A stretch of DNA of 64,000 nt from Villigracilis sp900696595. Its GTDB lineage: Bacteria; Chloroflexota; Anaerolineae; Anaerolineales; Villigracilaceae. Position 1 is the first letter of the stretch. Each line of letters starts with the position of its first letter. This document shows, piece after piece, positions 48,995 through 59,123 of this stretch. A program made the position numbers and the translations under genes. The notes under the pieces are model-generated. The model saw only the letters and a program-made list of their open reading frames with translations. It made no database searches and was not told the origin of the DNA. The stretch covers positions 7,998-71,997 of the forward strand of contig SZPH01000002.1 in assembly GCA_030263615.1 (NCBI GenBank), in the 5' to 3' direction.

Positions 48995-50112
48995 AAAATC
49001 TTTCGCGCCTTTTCGCCAACACCAACGCGGCCGGCTGGCTGGCGCTGACCGCCATCGTCCTGTTGATGGGATGGATCGAGATCGCCGCGCCATCCGGGTT
49101 CGATTTCGCCGATTTGAGCGGCGGCGTGATCACGATGGATACCATGGTGCGCATCGCCATCCTGACCGTTGTGCTGGTCGGACTCAACCTGGTGATGGGC
49201 TACGCCGGTCAGGTGTCGCTCGGTCACGCCGCGTTCTACGGCATCGGCGCGTACGTCTCCGCGATCTTTACGGCGCGGGGACACTCCCTGTTCGGCGTGT
49301 CGCAATCGGTAATGGCATCGTGGCAATGGCCCTGGTTCGTCATGTTCGCGGGCATGGCCTTCTCGACGACGCTGGCGTACGTCATCGGCAAGCCGATCCT
49401 GCGCCTGCGCGGGCATTACCTCGCCATGGCGACGCTGGGACTCGGCATCATGGTCTATATCCTTTTCCGCGAGAACATGGGCGTGCAGGGCGATCATATC
49501 ACCGGCTCGTACGACGGCGTTTCGGGCATTCCGCGCCTGCGGGTCGGCGAATTTGAGATTTGGCCCATTTCGCGCTATTACTTTTTCGCGTGGCTGGTCG
49601 CGCTGGGCGTGATGGCGCTGGGCATGAACCTGATCAACTCGCGCACGGGACGCGCCCTGCGCGCCGTGCATGGCAGTGAGGTGGCGGCGCAAGCCATGGG
49701 CGTGGATGTGGCGGCATACAAGGCGCGCGTCTTTGCCCTCGGCGCGGCGCTGGCAAGTTTGGGCGGGAGCATGTACGCGCATTTTCAGGCGGCGGTCTCG
49801 CCTTCGCCGTTCAGTTTCGGCGGTTCGCTCGAACTGGTGGTCATGTCCTCCGTCGGCGGGCTGGCGAGCATTTGGGGCGCGCCTTTTGGCGTGACCATCA
49901 TCCTCTTCCTGAAGGAGTTCCTGCGCAGCCGCCTGCGAGTCCTGCTCAGCGGGGCGAGCGGCGAACATGAGATCATCTTCTACGGACTGTTGCTGATCGT
50001 GATCATGATCTTCCTGCCGGAGGGGATCGTTATCGGGGCGATGAAGCGTTGGAAGGCGTGGCAGGCTCGGGGGCGGAAAGAGACGGCGCTTTCAGAGGGA
50101 GGCAAAGCATGA
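48991..50112 (+). CDS. livM: Liv-type ABC permease 2 (LivM-like)
   Basis: 373 residues. LNLVMGYAGQVSLGHAAFYG and LRGHYLAMATLGLGIMVYIL are the LivM hallmarks; a basic C-terminal tail (KRWKAWQARGRKETAL) is cytoplasmic. It forms the channel with the LivH-like protein. Overlap with the next gene as ATGA at 50109-50112. Confidence 0.88.
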   Translation: MKNLSRLFANTNAAGWLALTAIVLLMGWIEIAAPSGFDFADLSGGVITMDTMVRIAILTVVLVGLNLVMGYAGQVSLGHAAFYGIGAYVSAIFTARGHSLFGVSQSVMASWQWPWFVMFAGMAFSTTLAYVIGKPILRLRGHYLAMATLGLGIMVYILFRENMGVQGDHITGSYDGVSGIPRLRVGEFEIWPISRYYFFAWLVALGVMALGMNLINSRTGRALRAVHGSEVAAQAMGVDVAAYKARVFALGAALASLGGSMYAHFQAAVSPSPFSFGGSLELVVMSSVGGLASIWGAPFGVTIILFLKEFLRSRLRVLLSGASGEHEIIFYGLLLIVIMIFLPEGIVIGAMKRWKAWQARGRKETALSEGGKA

Positions 50113-50892
50113 CCGGAGATCAATCCCCCATGCTTTCGGTGTGCGGCGTCTACAAGGAGTTCGGCGGTTTGATGGCGGTCAATGGCGTTTCGTTCAACAT
50201 CCCGGCCGGCAAGGTTACGGCGTTGATTGGGCCAAACGGCGCGGGCAAGACCACGCTCTTCAATCTTGTCACCGGGCATCATTCCGTCACGCGCGGCGAG
50301 ATTCGTTTCGGCGGCGGGCGCATTGACGGGCTTGCGCCGCATGAGATCGCGGCGAAGGGAATTGTGCGGACGTTTCAAAACCTGCAGATCTTCGGCAACA
50401 TGACCGCGCTCGAAAACGTGATGGTCGGTCTGCATTTGCAGGGCAGGAGCGGGATGCTGGCCGCTTCGCTGAGGTTGAAGTCCGCGCGGATGGAGGAGGA
50501 GGAGTTTCACGCCAAAGCCCGCGACTACCTCGAACGGGTGAACCTGCTCTCGCGCGCGGATGAGGACGCGGGCAGTCTCCCTTATGGAGAGCAACGGCGG
50601 CTGGAGATCGCGCGCGCGCTGGCGGCTAAACCTCGCCTGCTTTTATTGGACGAACCCGCCGCCGGGTTGAGCCACCCCGAAACCATCGCCCTCGACGATT
50701 TGATCTGCAAACTGCGCGACGACGGCTTGACCATTCTATTGGTCGAACACGATATGGATCTGGTGATGGGCGTCGCCGACAAGGTGGTCGTTTTGCAATA
50801 CGGCACGAAGATCGCAGAGGGAACCCCGGCGGAAGTGCAGGCGGATGCGAACGTCATCCAGGCTTATCTAGGAAGCGACTGGCAGGCAGGCG

Positions 50893-50900
<8 letters not shown>
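50109..50900 (+). CDS. livG: Liv-type ABC ATPase 1 (LivG-like)
   Basis: 263 residues from ATG 50109. Walker A GPNGAGKTTLFN, then GIVRTFQNLQIFGNMTALEN specific to LivG, signature LPYGEQRRLEIARA and Walker B LLLLDEPAAGL. Note that the signature reads YGEQ in place of SGGQ, as is usual in LivG. Overlaps livF by 8 bases. Confidence 0.9.
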
Positions 50901-51641
<741 letters not shown>

Positions 51642-51645
<4 letters not shown>

Positions 51646-53414
51646 AAACTTTAATGAGCGGTAACGAAGCCATCGCGCGCGGCGCGTGGGAAGCCGGGAC
51701 GAAGGTCGCGGCGGCGTATCCCGGCACGCCCAGCACGGAGATTCTCCAGAACGTCGCGCTCTACAAGGATATTTATTCCGAGTGGTCGGCGAACGAAAAA
51801 GTCGCGCTCGATCTCGCCATTGGCGCGGCGTACGCCGGACAGCGCGCCATGGCGGCGATGAAACACGTCGGTTTGAACGTCGCCTCGGAGTCGCTGTTCT
51901 ATTCGTCGTACACCGGCTTGAACGCAGGGCTGGTCATCATCAGCGCCGACGACCCGGGGATGCATTCCTCGCAGAACGAGCAGGACAACCGTCACTTTGC
52001 GCGTTTCGCCAAGGTGCCGATGCTCGAACCGACCGACAGCCAGGAGGCGAAGGATTATGTCCGACTGGCGTTCGACCTGAGCGAGCAGTTCGACACCCCC
52101 GTACTGATACGCACGACCACCCGCACGTCGCACGCCAAGTCCGCGGTGGAATTGACGGACAGGGCGGGCGTGGAAAAACGTCCCTACGTCAAGAACCCGT
52201 CGAAGTACGCCATGATTCCCGGCTTCGCCAAGATGCGACATCCCGTCGTGGAAGAGCGCATGAAGAAGTTGAAGCAATGGGCGGAGGAGTCCGACGTCAA
52301 TTCCATCGAACCGGGCGACCACTCGATTGGGATCATCGCCTGCGGCGCGGCATATCAATACGCGCGCGAAGTCTTCCCGACCGCCTCCTTCCTGAAGTTG
52401 GGGATGGTCTGGCCCCTGCCCGAAGGCAAAATCCGCGAGTTCGCCTCGCAGGTGGAGAAGGTGTACGTGGTGGAAGAGCTCGACCCCTTTATAGAAGAGA
52501 ACGTGCGGCAGTTGGGGATTGCGGTGGAAGGCAAGAGCATCTTCCCCATCCTGGACGAACTTTCGCCGGAGCGCGTGCGCCAGTCCGCGGTGAAGGCGGG
52601 CTTGTTGCCCGCGGAGGCGAACGGCGGCGCGCTCGACGTCGGCCCGCTGGCGAAACGTCCGCCGGTCTTGTGCGCGGGTTGCGGGCATCGCGATGTATTT
52701 TGGATCCTGCGCAAGATGAAGGTCACGGTCAACTCGGACATCGGCTGTTACGCGCTGGGAGTCATGCCCCCGCTCGACGCGACCGACACCATCGGCTGTA
52801 TGGGCGCGAGCATCGGCGTGGCGATGGGCATGAGGATCGCCGGGCTGGAAACTTCCAACGTGGCGGTGCTGGGAGACAGCACGTTCTTCCACGCAGGCCT
52901 GCCCGCCCTGGCGGATGCGGTCTATAACCAGACTCCCGTCGTGACCATCGTGGTGGACAACCGCACGACCGGCATGACCGGGCATCAGGGCAACCCCGGC
53001 TCCGGCAGGACCCTGCACGGCAAAGGCAAGGATATTGACATCGCCGCCGTCGCGCGCGGCATGGGAGTCAACCACGTCGTTTCGGTGGATGCGCGCGATC
53101 TCAAGGATGTCGAAAAGATCATCCGCGAGGCGGTGAAACTCAACGAACCGTCGGTCATCGTCATTCACTCGATCTGCGTGTTCGAGGAACACCACAACCG
53201 CGAAGAGTACACCATCATCGCCGAGGACTGCAACGGCTGTACGCTGTGCTTCCGTATCGGCTGCCCGGCCATCTCCAAAAGCGAGGAACTGGACGCGAAG
53301 AGCCAACGCCCCAAAGCGTGGATCGAACCGTCGTTGTGCGTCGGATGCGGCTTGTGCTTCGATGTGTGCGCCCATCAAGCCATCGAACCCGGCAGGGAAA
53401 AGGTCCCGGCATAG
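51642..53414 (+). CDS. iorA: Indolepyruvate-type oxidoreductase, alpha subunit (copy 3)
   Basis: 590 residues, starting MKTLMSGNEAIARGAWEAGT with AAYPGTPSTEI. TPP domain with CAGCGHRDVFWIL and GDSTFFHAGLPALADAV..VDNRTTGMTG. The ferredoxin tail has CNGCTLCFRIGCPA and CVGCGLCFDVCAHQAI; the last cluster ends in CAH where CP is usual. Encoded as the sixth gene of the Liv operon, it probably acts on the 2-oxoacid derived from the imported amino acid. It is about as similar to copy 2 as expected for paralogs. Confidence 0.87.
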
Positions 53415-53447
53415 GAGAGTTTTTTCTACGGAAAAAACATGGCGTGG

Positions 53448-53534
53448 CTGTGCCGCAAACTTCAGTTTGCAGCCGCGCAGGCGCAAACTGAAGTTTGCGG
53501 CACAGCAAAACGCAAACTGAAGTTTGCAGTACTA
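53448..53534. repeat. Triple CGCAAACTTCAGTTTGCG-type repeat
   Basis: Arms at 53448-53471 and 53484-53507 are exact 24-bp inverted repeats, and each arm is itself a palindrome; a third unit ACGCAAACTGAAGTTTGC follows at 53511-53528. It lies between iorA and iorB of copy 3. Confidence 0.68.
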
Positions 53535-53547
53535 TGGAGAGATTGAT

Positions 53548-54150
53548 ATGGAAACAACCACAACCAACTTCCTGCTTGCCGGGGTCGGCGGACAGGGCAC
53601 CCTGCTGGCGAGCGACATCGTGGCTGAGGTCGGCTTGCATACGGGGTTGGACGTAAAGAAATCCGAAGTTCACGGCATGTCGCAGCGCGGCGGAGCCGTC
53701 ACCAGCCATGTGCGCTGGGGGACGCGCGTCGCCTCTCCCCTGTGCGAGATGGGCAAGGTGGACTTCTTCATCGCGCAGGAAATGCTCGAAGCCCTGCGCT
53801 GGCTGGCGTATTTGAAACCCGGCGGGACGATTGTATTGAACAAACAACGATGGGTTCCAATCTCCACCACCTACGGACAGGACATCTACCCCGCGGAGGA
53901 ACACGTCATGGCGACGGTCAGCGGGCGCGCGGGCAAAGTGCTGGCGCTGGACGCCATCGCCATTTCCGAAGAACTCGGCAACCGCCGCGCCGCGAACAGC
54001 GTCCTGCTGGGCGCTTTATCCACTCATTTGGATACAGCCGTCGAAGAGTGGCTGGCTGTGATCGAGAAGAACGTCCCGCAAAAGCACAAGGAAGTCAACC
54101 GCCAGTGTTTCCTCGCCGGGCGCGAGGGTGATTGGTCGTATAAGAAATAG
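53548..54150 (+). CDS. iorB: Indolepyruvate-type oxidoreductase, beta subunit (copy 3)
   Basis: 200 residues from ATG 53548 with GGAGAG upstream; an extension to 53524 begins in the repeat and is disfavoured. NFLLAGVGGQGTLLASDIVA and SEVHGMSQRGGAVTSHVRWG identify IorB. It pairs with 51642 across a 133-bp repeat-bearing gap. Confidence 0.86.
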   Translation: METTTTNFLLAGVGGQGTLLASDIVAEVGLHTGLDVKKSEVHGMSQRGGAVTSHVRWGTRVASPLCEMGKVDFFIAQEMLEALRWLAYLKPGGTIVLNKQRWVPISTTYGQDIYPAEEHVMATVSGRAGKVLALDAIAISEELGNRRAANSVLLGALSTHLDTAVEEWLAVIEKNVPQKHKEVNRQCFLAGREGDWSYKK

Positions 54151-54184
54151 GTTCTTTGGGATTAAGTGGGTTGAAAACCTGTCT

Positions 54185-54250
54185 TACCACAGAGGACACG
54201 GAGATTAAAAAAAAGATTTTCTCTGTGAACTCCGCGATCTCTGTGGTGAA
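54185..54250. repeat. ACCACAGAGGACACGGAG palindrome
   Basis: TACCACAGAGGACACGGAGAT.. / ..CTCCGCGATCTCTGTGGTG, a distant relative of the ACTGAGACACGGAG family, between iorB and paaK. Confidence 0.5.
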
Positions 54251-54314
54251 AAATGGACGATCCCGCCAAATGCCAAAGAGCCAAAAAATAAAGCCTCACG
54301 AAGGAGAGTGAACC

Positions 54315-55631
54315 ATGCCAATCTGGAATCCGCAAGCCGAAACGATGTCGCGCGACGAGATGAGCCAGTTGCAGTTGCAGCGTCTGCGCCAGATCGCCGA
54401 GTACGTCCAGCGCGTGCCTTTCTATAAGAAAGCGTTCGCGGAGAAGGGCGTCAACCCGGCGGACATCAAAAGCCTCGAAGACCTGTCGAAACTGCCGTTC
54501 ACCACCAAACAGGACCTGCGCGACCAGTACCCCTTCGGACTCTTCGCCACATCCACCGATGAGGTTGTGCGCATTCACGCCTCCAGCGGCACGACCGGCA
54601 AGCCCACCGTCGGCGCGTACACCCGCAACGACATCAAACTGTGGGCGGAGGTCATGGCGCGCACCGTCTCTGCCGCCAGCGTCACCGCCAGGGATGTCGC
54701 GCACAACGCCTACGGCTACGGGTTGTTCACCGGCGGGCTTGGCTTCCATTTGGGATTCGAAACCGTCGGCGCGACGACCACTCCCATGTCCGGCGGGTTG
54801 ACCCAGCGCCAGTTGATGCTGATGGAAGACTTCGGCGCGACCGTCCTCGGATGCACGCCTTCATATTCCATCGCCATGGCGGAAGAAGCCGAAAACTCCG
54901 GCATTGACTTCAAAAAGCGTATGAAACTGCGCGTGGGCATCTTCGGCGCCGAACCGTGGACCGAGGAAATGCGCCGCGAGATCGAAAGCCGTCTCGGCAT
55001 CGAAGCCTTCGACATCTACGGCTTGACCGAAATCATCGGGCCCGGAGTCTCCGTCGAGTGCGAGAGTCACACCGGCTTGCACATCAACGAAGACTACTTC
55101 CTGCCCGAAGTGATAGACCCCGACACAGGCGAAACCCTCGCCTACGGGCAGGAAGGCGAACTGGTCTTCACCACCCTCACCAAGGAAGCCCAGCCCGTCA
55201 TCCGCTACCGCACGCGCGACCGCACCATCCTGCACGGCGACAAATGCGCCTGCGGCCGCACCCTCGTCCGCATGGAAAAAGTGCGCGGACGCACCGACGA
55301 CATGCTCATCATCCGCGGCGTCAACGTCTTCCCCTCGCTCATCGAAAGCGCCCTGCTCAACGTCGAAGGGCTGGAGCCGTATTACCAGATCTTCGTGGAC
55401 CGCCCGAAAGACCAGCTCGACAAACTGGAAATCCAGGTCGAAGCCAACAGAAAATACTTCGAACCGGTGGACATGGACAAACTGGAAGCCCTGCAAAAAC
55501 GCGCCGAACACATGCTGTTGGACACGCTCGGCGTCAGTGCCGAAGTCAAACTGATGGGGCCCGGCTCCATCGAACGCTCCATCGGCAAGGCTGTGCGCGT
55601 CGTGGACAAGCGCAACCTGTACAAGCAATAA
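54315..55631 (+). CDS. paaK: Phenylacetate-CoA ligase
   Basis: 438 residues, the PaaK-type short AMP-forming ligase. P-loop HASSGTTGKPTVGAYT, adenine motif DIYGLTEIIGPGVSVE, hinge RTDDMLIIRGVNVFPS and the C-terminal Lys in RSIGKAVRVVDKR are all intact. AAGGAGAG precedes ATG 54315. It converts phenylacetate or another arylacetate to its CoA ester. With IorAB (which makes aryl-acetyl-CoA directly) and an AOR (which makes aryl acetates from aldehydes) it completes the arylpyruvate-derived route. Indoleacetate-CoA ligase is a possible alternative specificity. Confidence 0.9.
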   Translation: MPIWNPQAETMSRDEMSQLQLQRLRQIAEYVQRVPFYKKAFAEKGVNPADIKSLEDLSKLPFTTKQDLRDQYPFGLFATSTDEVVRIHASSGTTGKPTVGAYTRNDIKLWAEVMARTVSAASVTARDVAHNAYGYGLFTGGLGFHLGFETVGATTTPMSGGLTQRQLMLMEDFGATVLGCTPSYSIAMAEEAENSGIDFKKRMKLRVGIFGAEPWTEEMRREIESRLGIEAFDIYGLTEIIGPGVSVECESHTGLHINEDYFLPEVIDPDTGETLAYGQEGELVFTTLTKEAQPVIRYRTRDRTILHGDKCACGRTLVRMEKVRGRTDDMLIIRGVNVFPSLIESALLNVEGLEPYYQIFVDRPKDQLDKLEIQVEANRKYFEPVDMDKLEALQKRAEHMLLDTLGVSAEVKLMGPGSIERSIGKAVRVVDKRNLYKQ

Positions 55632-55632
55632 G

Positions 55633-55884
55633 ATGAACGTACACATCAGACTCGCCGAACCCTTCTGGAGGTCGGTCGGACTCCGCGACCTTGACCTGAC
55701 CCTCGAGCCCGCCTCGCGCGTGGACGATTTGCTGGTTGCGCTCCGTGAGCGTTATCCACGCCTCAGCCTTGAGTTCGATCACACCCCGCCGCACGTCTTC
55801 ATCGGCGACGAGGAAGCCGAAGCGGATTCGATATTGGAAGACGGCGCGCGCGTGCATCTGGTCTGGCCCGTGGCCGGCGGCTGA
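55633..55884 (+). CDS. MoaD/ThiS-like sulfur carrier protein
   Basis: 83 residues, one base after paaK. Beta-grasp pattern with SRVDDLLVALRERYPRL and a C-terminal ..VHLVWPVAGG, where the terminal Gly-Gly is the site of adenylation and thiocarboxylation. Such proteins next to aldehyde:ferredoxin oxidoreductases supply sulfur for the tungsto- or molybdopterin. The following AOR gene supports this role. Confidence 0.8.
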   Translation: MNVHIRLAEPFWRSVGLRDLDLTLEPASRVDDLLVALRERYPRLSLEFDHTPPHVFIGDEEAEADSILEDGARVHLVWPVAGG

Positions 55885-55888
55885 TGCG

Positions 55889-55945
55889 TGTACGGCAAAG
55901 TTCACTTTGCCGCCGTCGGAAATCGCAAAGTGAACTTTGCGGTAC
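55889..55945. repeat. GCAAAGTTCACTTTGC repeat pair before the AOR gene
   Basis: ACGGCAAAGTTCACTTTGCCG and ATCGCAAAGTGAACTTTGCG follow each other directly after the MoaD-like gene. If translation began at GTG 55888 they would encode the first residues of the AOR. Confidence 0.6.
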
Positions 55946-55965
55946 TGAAAACGTATGAGGTCTTC

Positions 55966-57822
55966 TTGACATTCACATCCCCCATCGCCATCGTCAACCT
56001 TTCGACGGGTGAAATCGAAACCACGACCACGCCCGACGAACTGATCCGCGCCTACCTCGGCGGGCGCGGACTTAATATGGCATACCTGCGTCATTACCTG
56101 CGCGCGCACGGCGACCCGCGCAACGTGGACCCGCTGGGGCCCGAAAACCCGCTCATCATCGGCGCCGGCATGTTGACGGGAACCATTTCGCCCAACGCCG
56201 CGCGTTTCAACGTCTCGGCGCGCTCGCCCGAAAGCGGAATCCTCGGCGACGCAAACTGCGGCGGCTTTTTCGCGGCCGCAATGCGCAAAGCGGGGTTTGA
56301 CCGTCTCGTTATTTTGGGGCGCGCCGAAAAACCGTCGTATCTGCTGATCGAAGATGGAAAGATAAGCATCCTTTCCGCGGACGGGCTATGGGGGACGAAA
56401 AGCCCCGAAGCGCAGGAACAACTCAAGGCGCGGCACGGAAGCGGAACGGTATCCGCCGTGATCGGGCCCTCGGGCGAGAATCAAGTCCGCATGGCGGGCA
56501 TCATGACCGGTCAAAAGAATACGGCCGGGCGCGGCGGCATGGGCGCAGTGATGGGCAGCAAGAATCTCAAGGCAATTGTGGCGCGCGGCGGGACGGCGAT
56601 CGAGGTCGCGCAAAAGGAAACGCTGCGCGCCTTGCGACTCAAACAGCAGGAGTCGTTGAAGAACGCGAAGGTCGTGCAGGTTTTGGGAAGGGTCGGCACG
56701 CCGTTGTTGTATGAAGTGAGCAACCGCCTCGGCGCGATCCGCACGCGCAACTCGCAGGATAATTTTTTCGAGGACTCGCTGAACGCGGAGGAGGTCGAAA
56801 AGTTTTCGGACAAGATGCTGGCTTGCACATCCTGCGTGGTGCATTGCCGTCATCGCAACACGCTTGGCGGCGAAGGGCCCGAATACTCGACGCTCGTCAT
56901 GCTCGGCTCGAACGTGGGCATCGCGGCGACCGATCAGGTCATTCTGTTGAACAACCTCGTCAACGATTTGGGGTTGGACGCCTCATCCACCGGAACGATC
57001 GTCGCCTGGGCGATGGAGTTGTACCAGCGCGGTTTGATTGACGACTCGCTGACCGGCGGTCCGTTGAACTGGGGCGATTACGAAACCGTCCGCAGTCTGA
57101 TCGAAGACATCGCCTACCGGCGCGGCTTTGGAAACATCCTCGCCGAAAGCACGCAGGCGGCGCGTTATTTTCCGCCCGAAGCGCGCGATTATCTGATCGC
57201 GGTCAAGAACCTGCCGCAGTCCGACCCGCACGACGTGAGGTATTTCAAAGGGTTTGCGCTCGGCATCGCCGTCGCCAGCCGCGGCGCGGATCACCTGCGC
57301 AACCGCCCGACGCTGGAGGTCTTCAAACTTCCCGACGAAGTGCGCGCCGGAATCTACGGGCGCGTCAACGATCCCGACGCCACCGGCTACAAGGATAAGG
57401 GACTGATCGTCGCATACGGCGACGACATCTACGCCGTGGCGGATTGCATGGGCATGTGCCGCTTCGTCACGCGCGGATTCAACAGCCCGCATTTGCTGGG
57501 TTATCAGGAATTCTGCGATTTGATCTCCGCTTCGACGGGATACGATTACACGCCCGAATCGCTGCGCGAAGTGGGCCGCCGCACGCTGGACACCGAACGC
57601 CTGATCAACGCGGACTTCGGCCTGACCCGCGCCGACGACACATTGCCCAAACGCTACTTCGACGAGCCCATGCCCGCGCGGAAAACCAAAGGTCATCACA
57701 TTGACCGCGAACAGTTCCAAATGATGCTCGATGAATATTATGCGGAACGCGGCTGGGACGCGGATGGGCGTGTGCCGCCTGCGAAACAGGCGGAGATTGA
57801 CGCGCTTGCGGAGAAATGTTGA
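55966..57822 (+). CDS. aor: Aldehyde:ferredoxin oxidoreductase (tungsten-dependent family)
   Basis: 618 residues if TTG 55966 is the start (GAGG at 55957-55960 upstream); the frame extends to GTG 55888 through a repeat, which I regard as unlikely to be coding. AOR N-terminal domain: IVNLSTGEIETTTTPDELIR, LGGRGLNMAYL. Cluster Cys in ACTSCVVHCRH with the fourth in DCMGMC. The enzyme oxidises aldehydes such as phenylacetaldehyde to acids with ferredoxin. Placed after paaK and a MoaD-like gene, as in aryl-amino-acid degraders, where it cleans up arylacetaldehydes. Its stop overlaps the next start. Confidence 0.86.
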   Translation: MTFTSPIAIVNLSTGEIETTTTPDELIRAYLGGRGLNMAYLRHYLRAHGDPRNVDPLGPENPLIIGAGMLTGTISPNAARFNVSARSPESGILGDANCGGFFAAAMRKAGFDRLVILGRAEKPSYLLIEDGKISILSADGLWGTKSPEAQEQLKARHGSGTVSAVIGPSGENQVRMAGIMTGQKNTAGRGGMGAVMGSKNLKAIVARGGTAIEVAQKETLRALRLKQQESLKNAKVVQVLGRVGTPLLYEVSNRLGAIRTRNSQDNFFEDSLNAEEVEKFSDKMLACTSCVVHCRHRNTLGGEGPEYSTLVMLGSNVGIAATDQVILLNNLVNDLGLDASSTGTIVAWAMELYQRGLIDDSLTGGPLNWGDYETVRSLIEDIAYRRGFGNILAESTQAARYFPPEARDYLIAVKNLPQSDPHDVRYFKGFALGIAVASRGADHLRNRPTLEVFKLPDEVRAGIYGRVNDPDATGYKDKGLIVAYGDDIYAVADCMGMCRFVTRGFNSPHLLGYQEFCDLISASTGYDYTPESLREVGRRTLDTERLINADFGLTRADDTLPKRYFDEPMPARKTKGHHIDREQFQMMLDEYYAERGWDADGRVPPAKQAEIDALAEKC

Positions 57823-59057
57823 GCGCGATGAAACCTCCGCATTATGCCTGGATCGTGCTTTCGATAGCCACGCTGGCGGTATTTGGCGCGTTGGGGCTGG
57901 CGCGTTTCGGCTACACCTCGGTTCTGCCCGCCATGCAAACGGATTTGAATTTGACCAACGCGCAATCGGGGATGCTGGCAAGCCTCAACCTCGCGGGCTA
58001 CCTTTTGATGGCGGTCATCGGCGGGGCGCTGGCGGCGCGGTTCGGTCCCCGTACGGTGGTCACGCTGGGGTTGATTCTGGCGGGAGCGGGCATGGTCTTC
58101 ACAGGGCTGGCGCAGGGATACGCCGCCATCGCCGTCTGGCGCGTCGTGACGGGAATCGGAAGCGGGATGAGCAACGTGCCGGTCATGGCGCTGATCCCCG
58201 CCTGGTTCGCCGCCAAACGCCGCGGGTTCGCCACAGGTATCGCCGCCACCGGCTCCTCCTTCGGGTTGATTCTCGTCGGTCCGCTTGTGCCGCGTCTGCT
58301 CGAAGCGTACGGCGACGGGCAGGGCTGGCGCGTCAGCTGGTTCGTCTTCGGCGGCGTCGCGCTTGCCTTGGCGGCATTGAGCGGAGTCCTTTTGCGAAAT
58401 CATCCGCGTGAAAAAGGGCTGACCCCTTTCGGCTCTGTCGAAAGCGACTCGTCCCCGGCGGCTCAAGCGGGACCCGGCTCGCAGTCCATCTCGTGGGGGC
58501 GCGTGTACCGTTCCTTTGCAGTCTGGTATTTGGGGCTGGTTTACATTGCGTTCGGTTTTTCCTACATGATCTACCTGACCTTCTTCGCCAAGCGCTTGAT
58601 CGCCGAGGGCGGGTTCGCCTCCGCGCAGGCGGGCGGCTTGTTCATGACCATCGGCTGGATCAGCCTGATATGCGGCGTGTTGTGGGGGACGGTTTCGGAC
58701 GTCATCGGACGGAAGGGCGCGTTGGTCATCGTCTATCTTTTTCACGCCGTCGCGTTCACTGCTTTTGGGCTGGGCGGGTTCAACCTGTCTGCCGTCGTGT
58801 TTGGGCTTTCGGCGTGGAGCATCCCCGCGATCGTGACCGCCACATGCGGCGACGTTCTCGGCCCGCGCCTGGCGCCCGCCGCGTTGGGATTCATCACCCT
58901 CTTCTTCGGCGTCGGGCAGGCGCTGGGTCCCATCGTCGCGGGCATGATGGCGGACGCCTCCGGCGGATTCGCCTCGTCGTACATCCTGGCCGGCGGCGTC
59001 GCCCTGCTGGGCGCGTTGGGCGCGTCGCTGATCCGCCCCGCGCCGGTTGTTGATTAG
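57816..59057 (+). CDS. MFS transporter
   Basis: 413 residues, about 12 hydrophobic segments. HYAWIVLSIATLAVFGALGL with ARFGYTSVLPAM opens the first bundle; the second begins near residue 225 (VYRSFAVWYLGLVYIAFGFS). The central loop is Ser/Pro rich. It overlaps the AOR by 7 bases. It resembles YbfB/oxalate-formate-antiporter-like carriers of aromatic or dicarboxylic acids, so an aromatic acid is a reasonable guess. The in-frame ATG at 57828 is an alternative start. Confidence 0.82.
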   Translation: MLSAMKPPHYAWIVLSIATLAVFGALGLARFGYTSVLPAMQTDLNLTNAQSGMLASLNLAGYLLMAVIGGALAARFGPRTVVTLGLILAGAGMVFTGLAQGYAAIAVWRVVTGIGSGMSNVPVMALIPAWFAAKRRGFATGIAATGSSFGLILVGPLVPRLLEAYGDGQGWRVSWFVFGGVALALAALSGVLLRNHPREKGLTPFGSVESDSSPAAQAGPGSQSISWGRVYRSFAVWYLGLVYIAFGFSYMIYLTFFAKRLIAEGGFASAQAGGLFMTIGWISLICGVLWGTVSDVIGRKGALVIVYLFHAVAFTAFGLGGFNLSAVVFGLSAWSIPAIVTATCGDVLGPRLAPAALGFITLFFGVGQALGPIVAGMMADASGGFASSYILAGGVALLGALGASLIRPAPVVD

Positions 59058-59063
59058 TGTCCA

Positions 59064-59087
59064 GTATCGCAAAGTTCGCTTTGCGTT
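59064..59087. repeat. CGCAAAGTTCGCTTTGCG repeat
   Basis: Short palindrome between the MFS and LeuC-like genes. Confidence 0.5.
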
Positions 59088-59123
59088 GTGAGGCAAAATG
59101 AAATCTCGGAAAAGGAAAATGCC

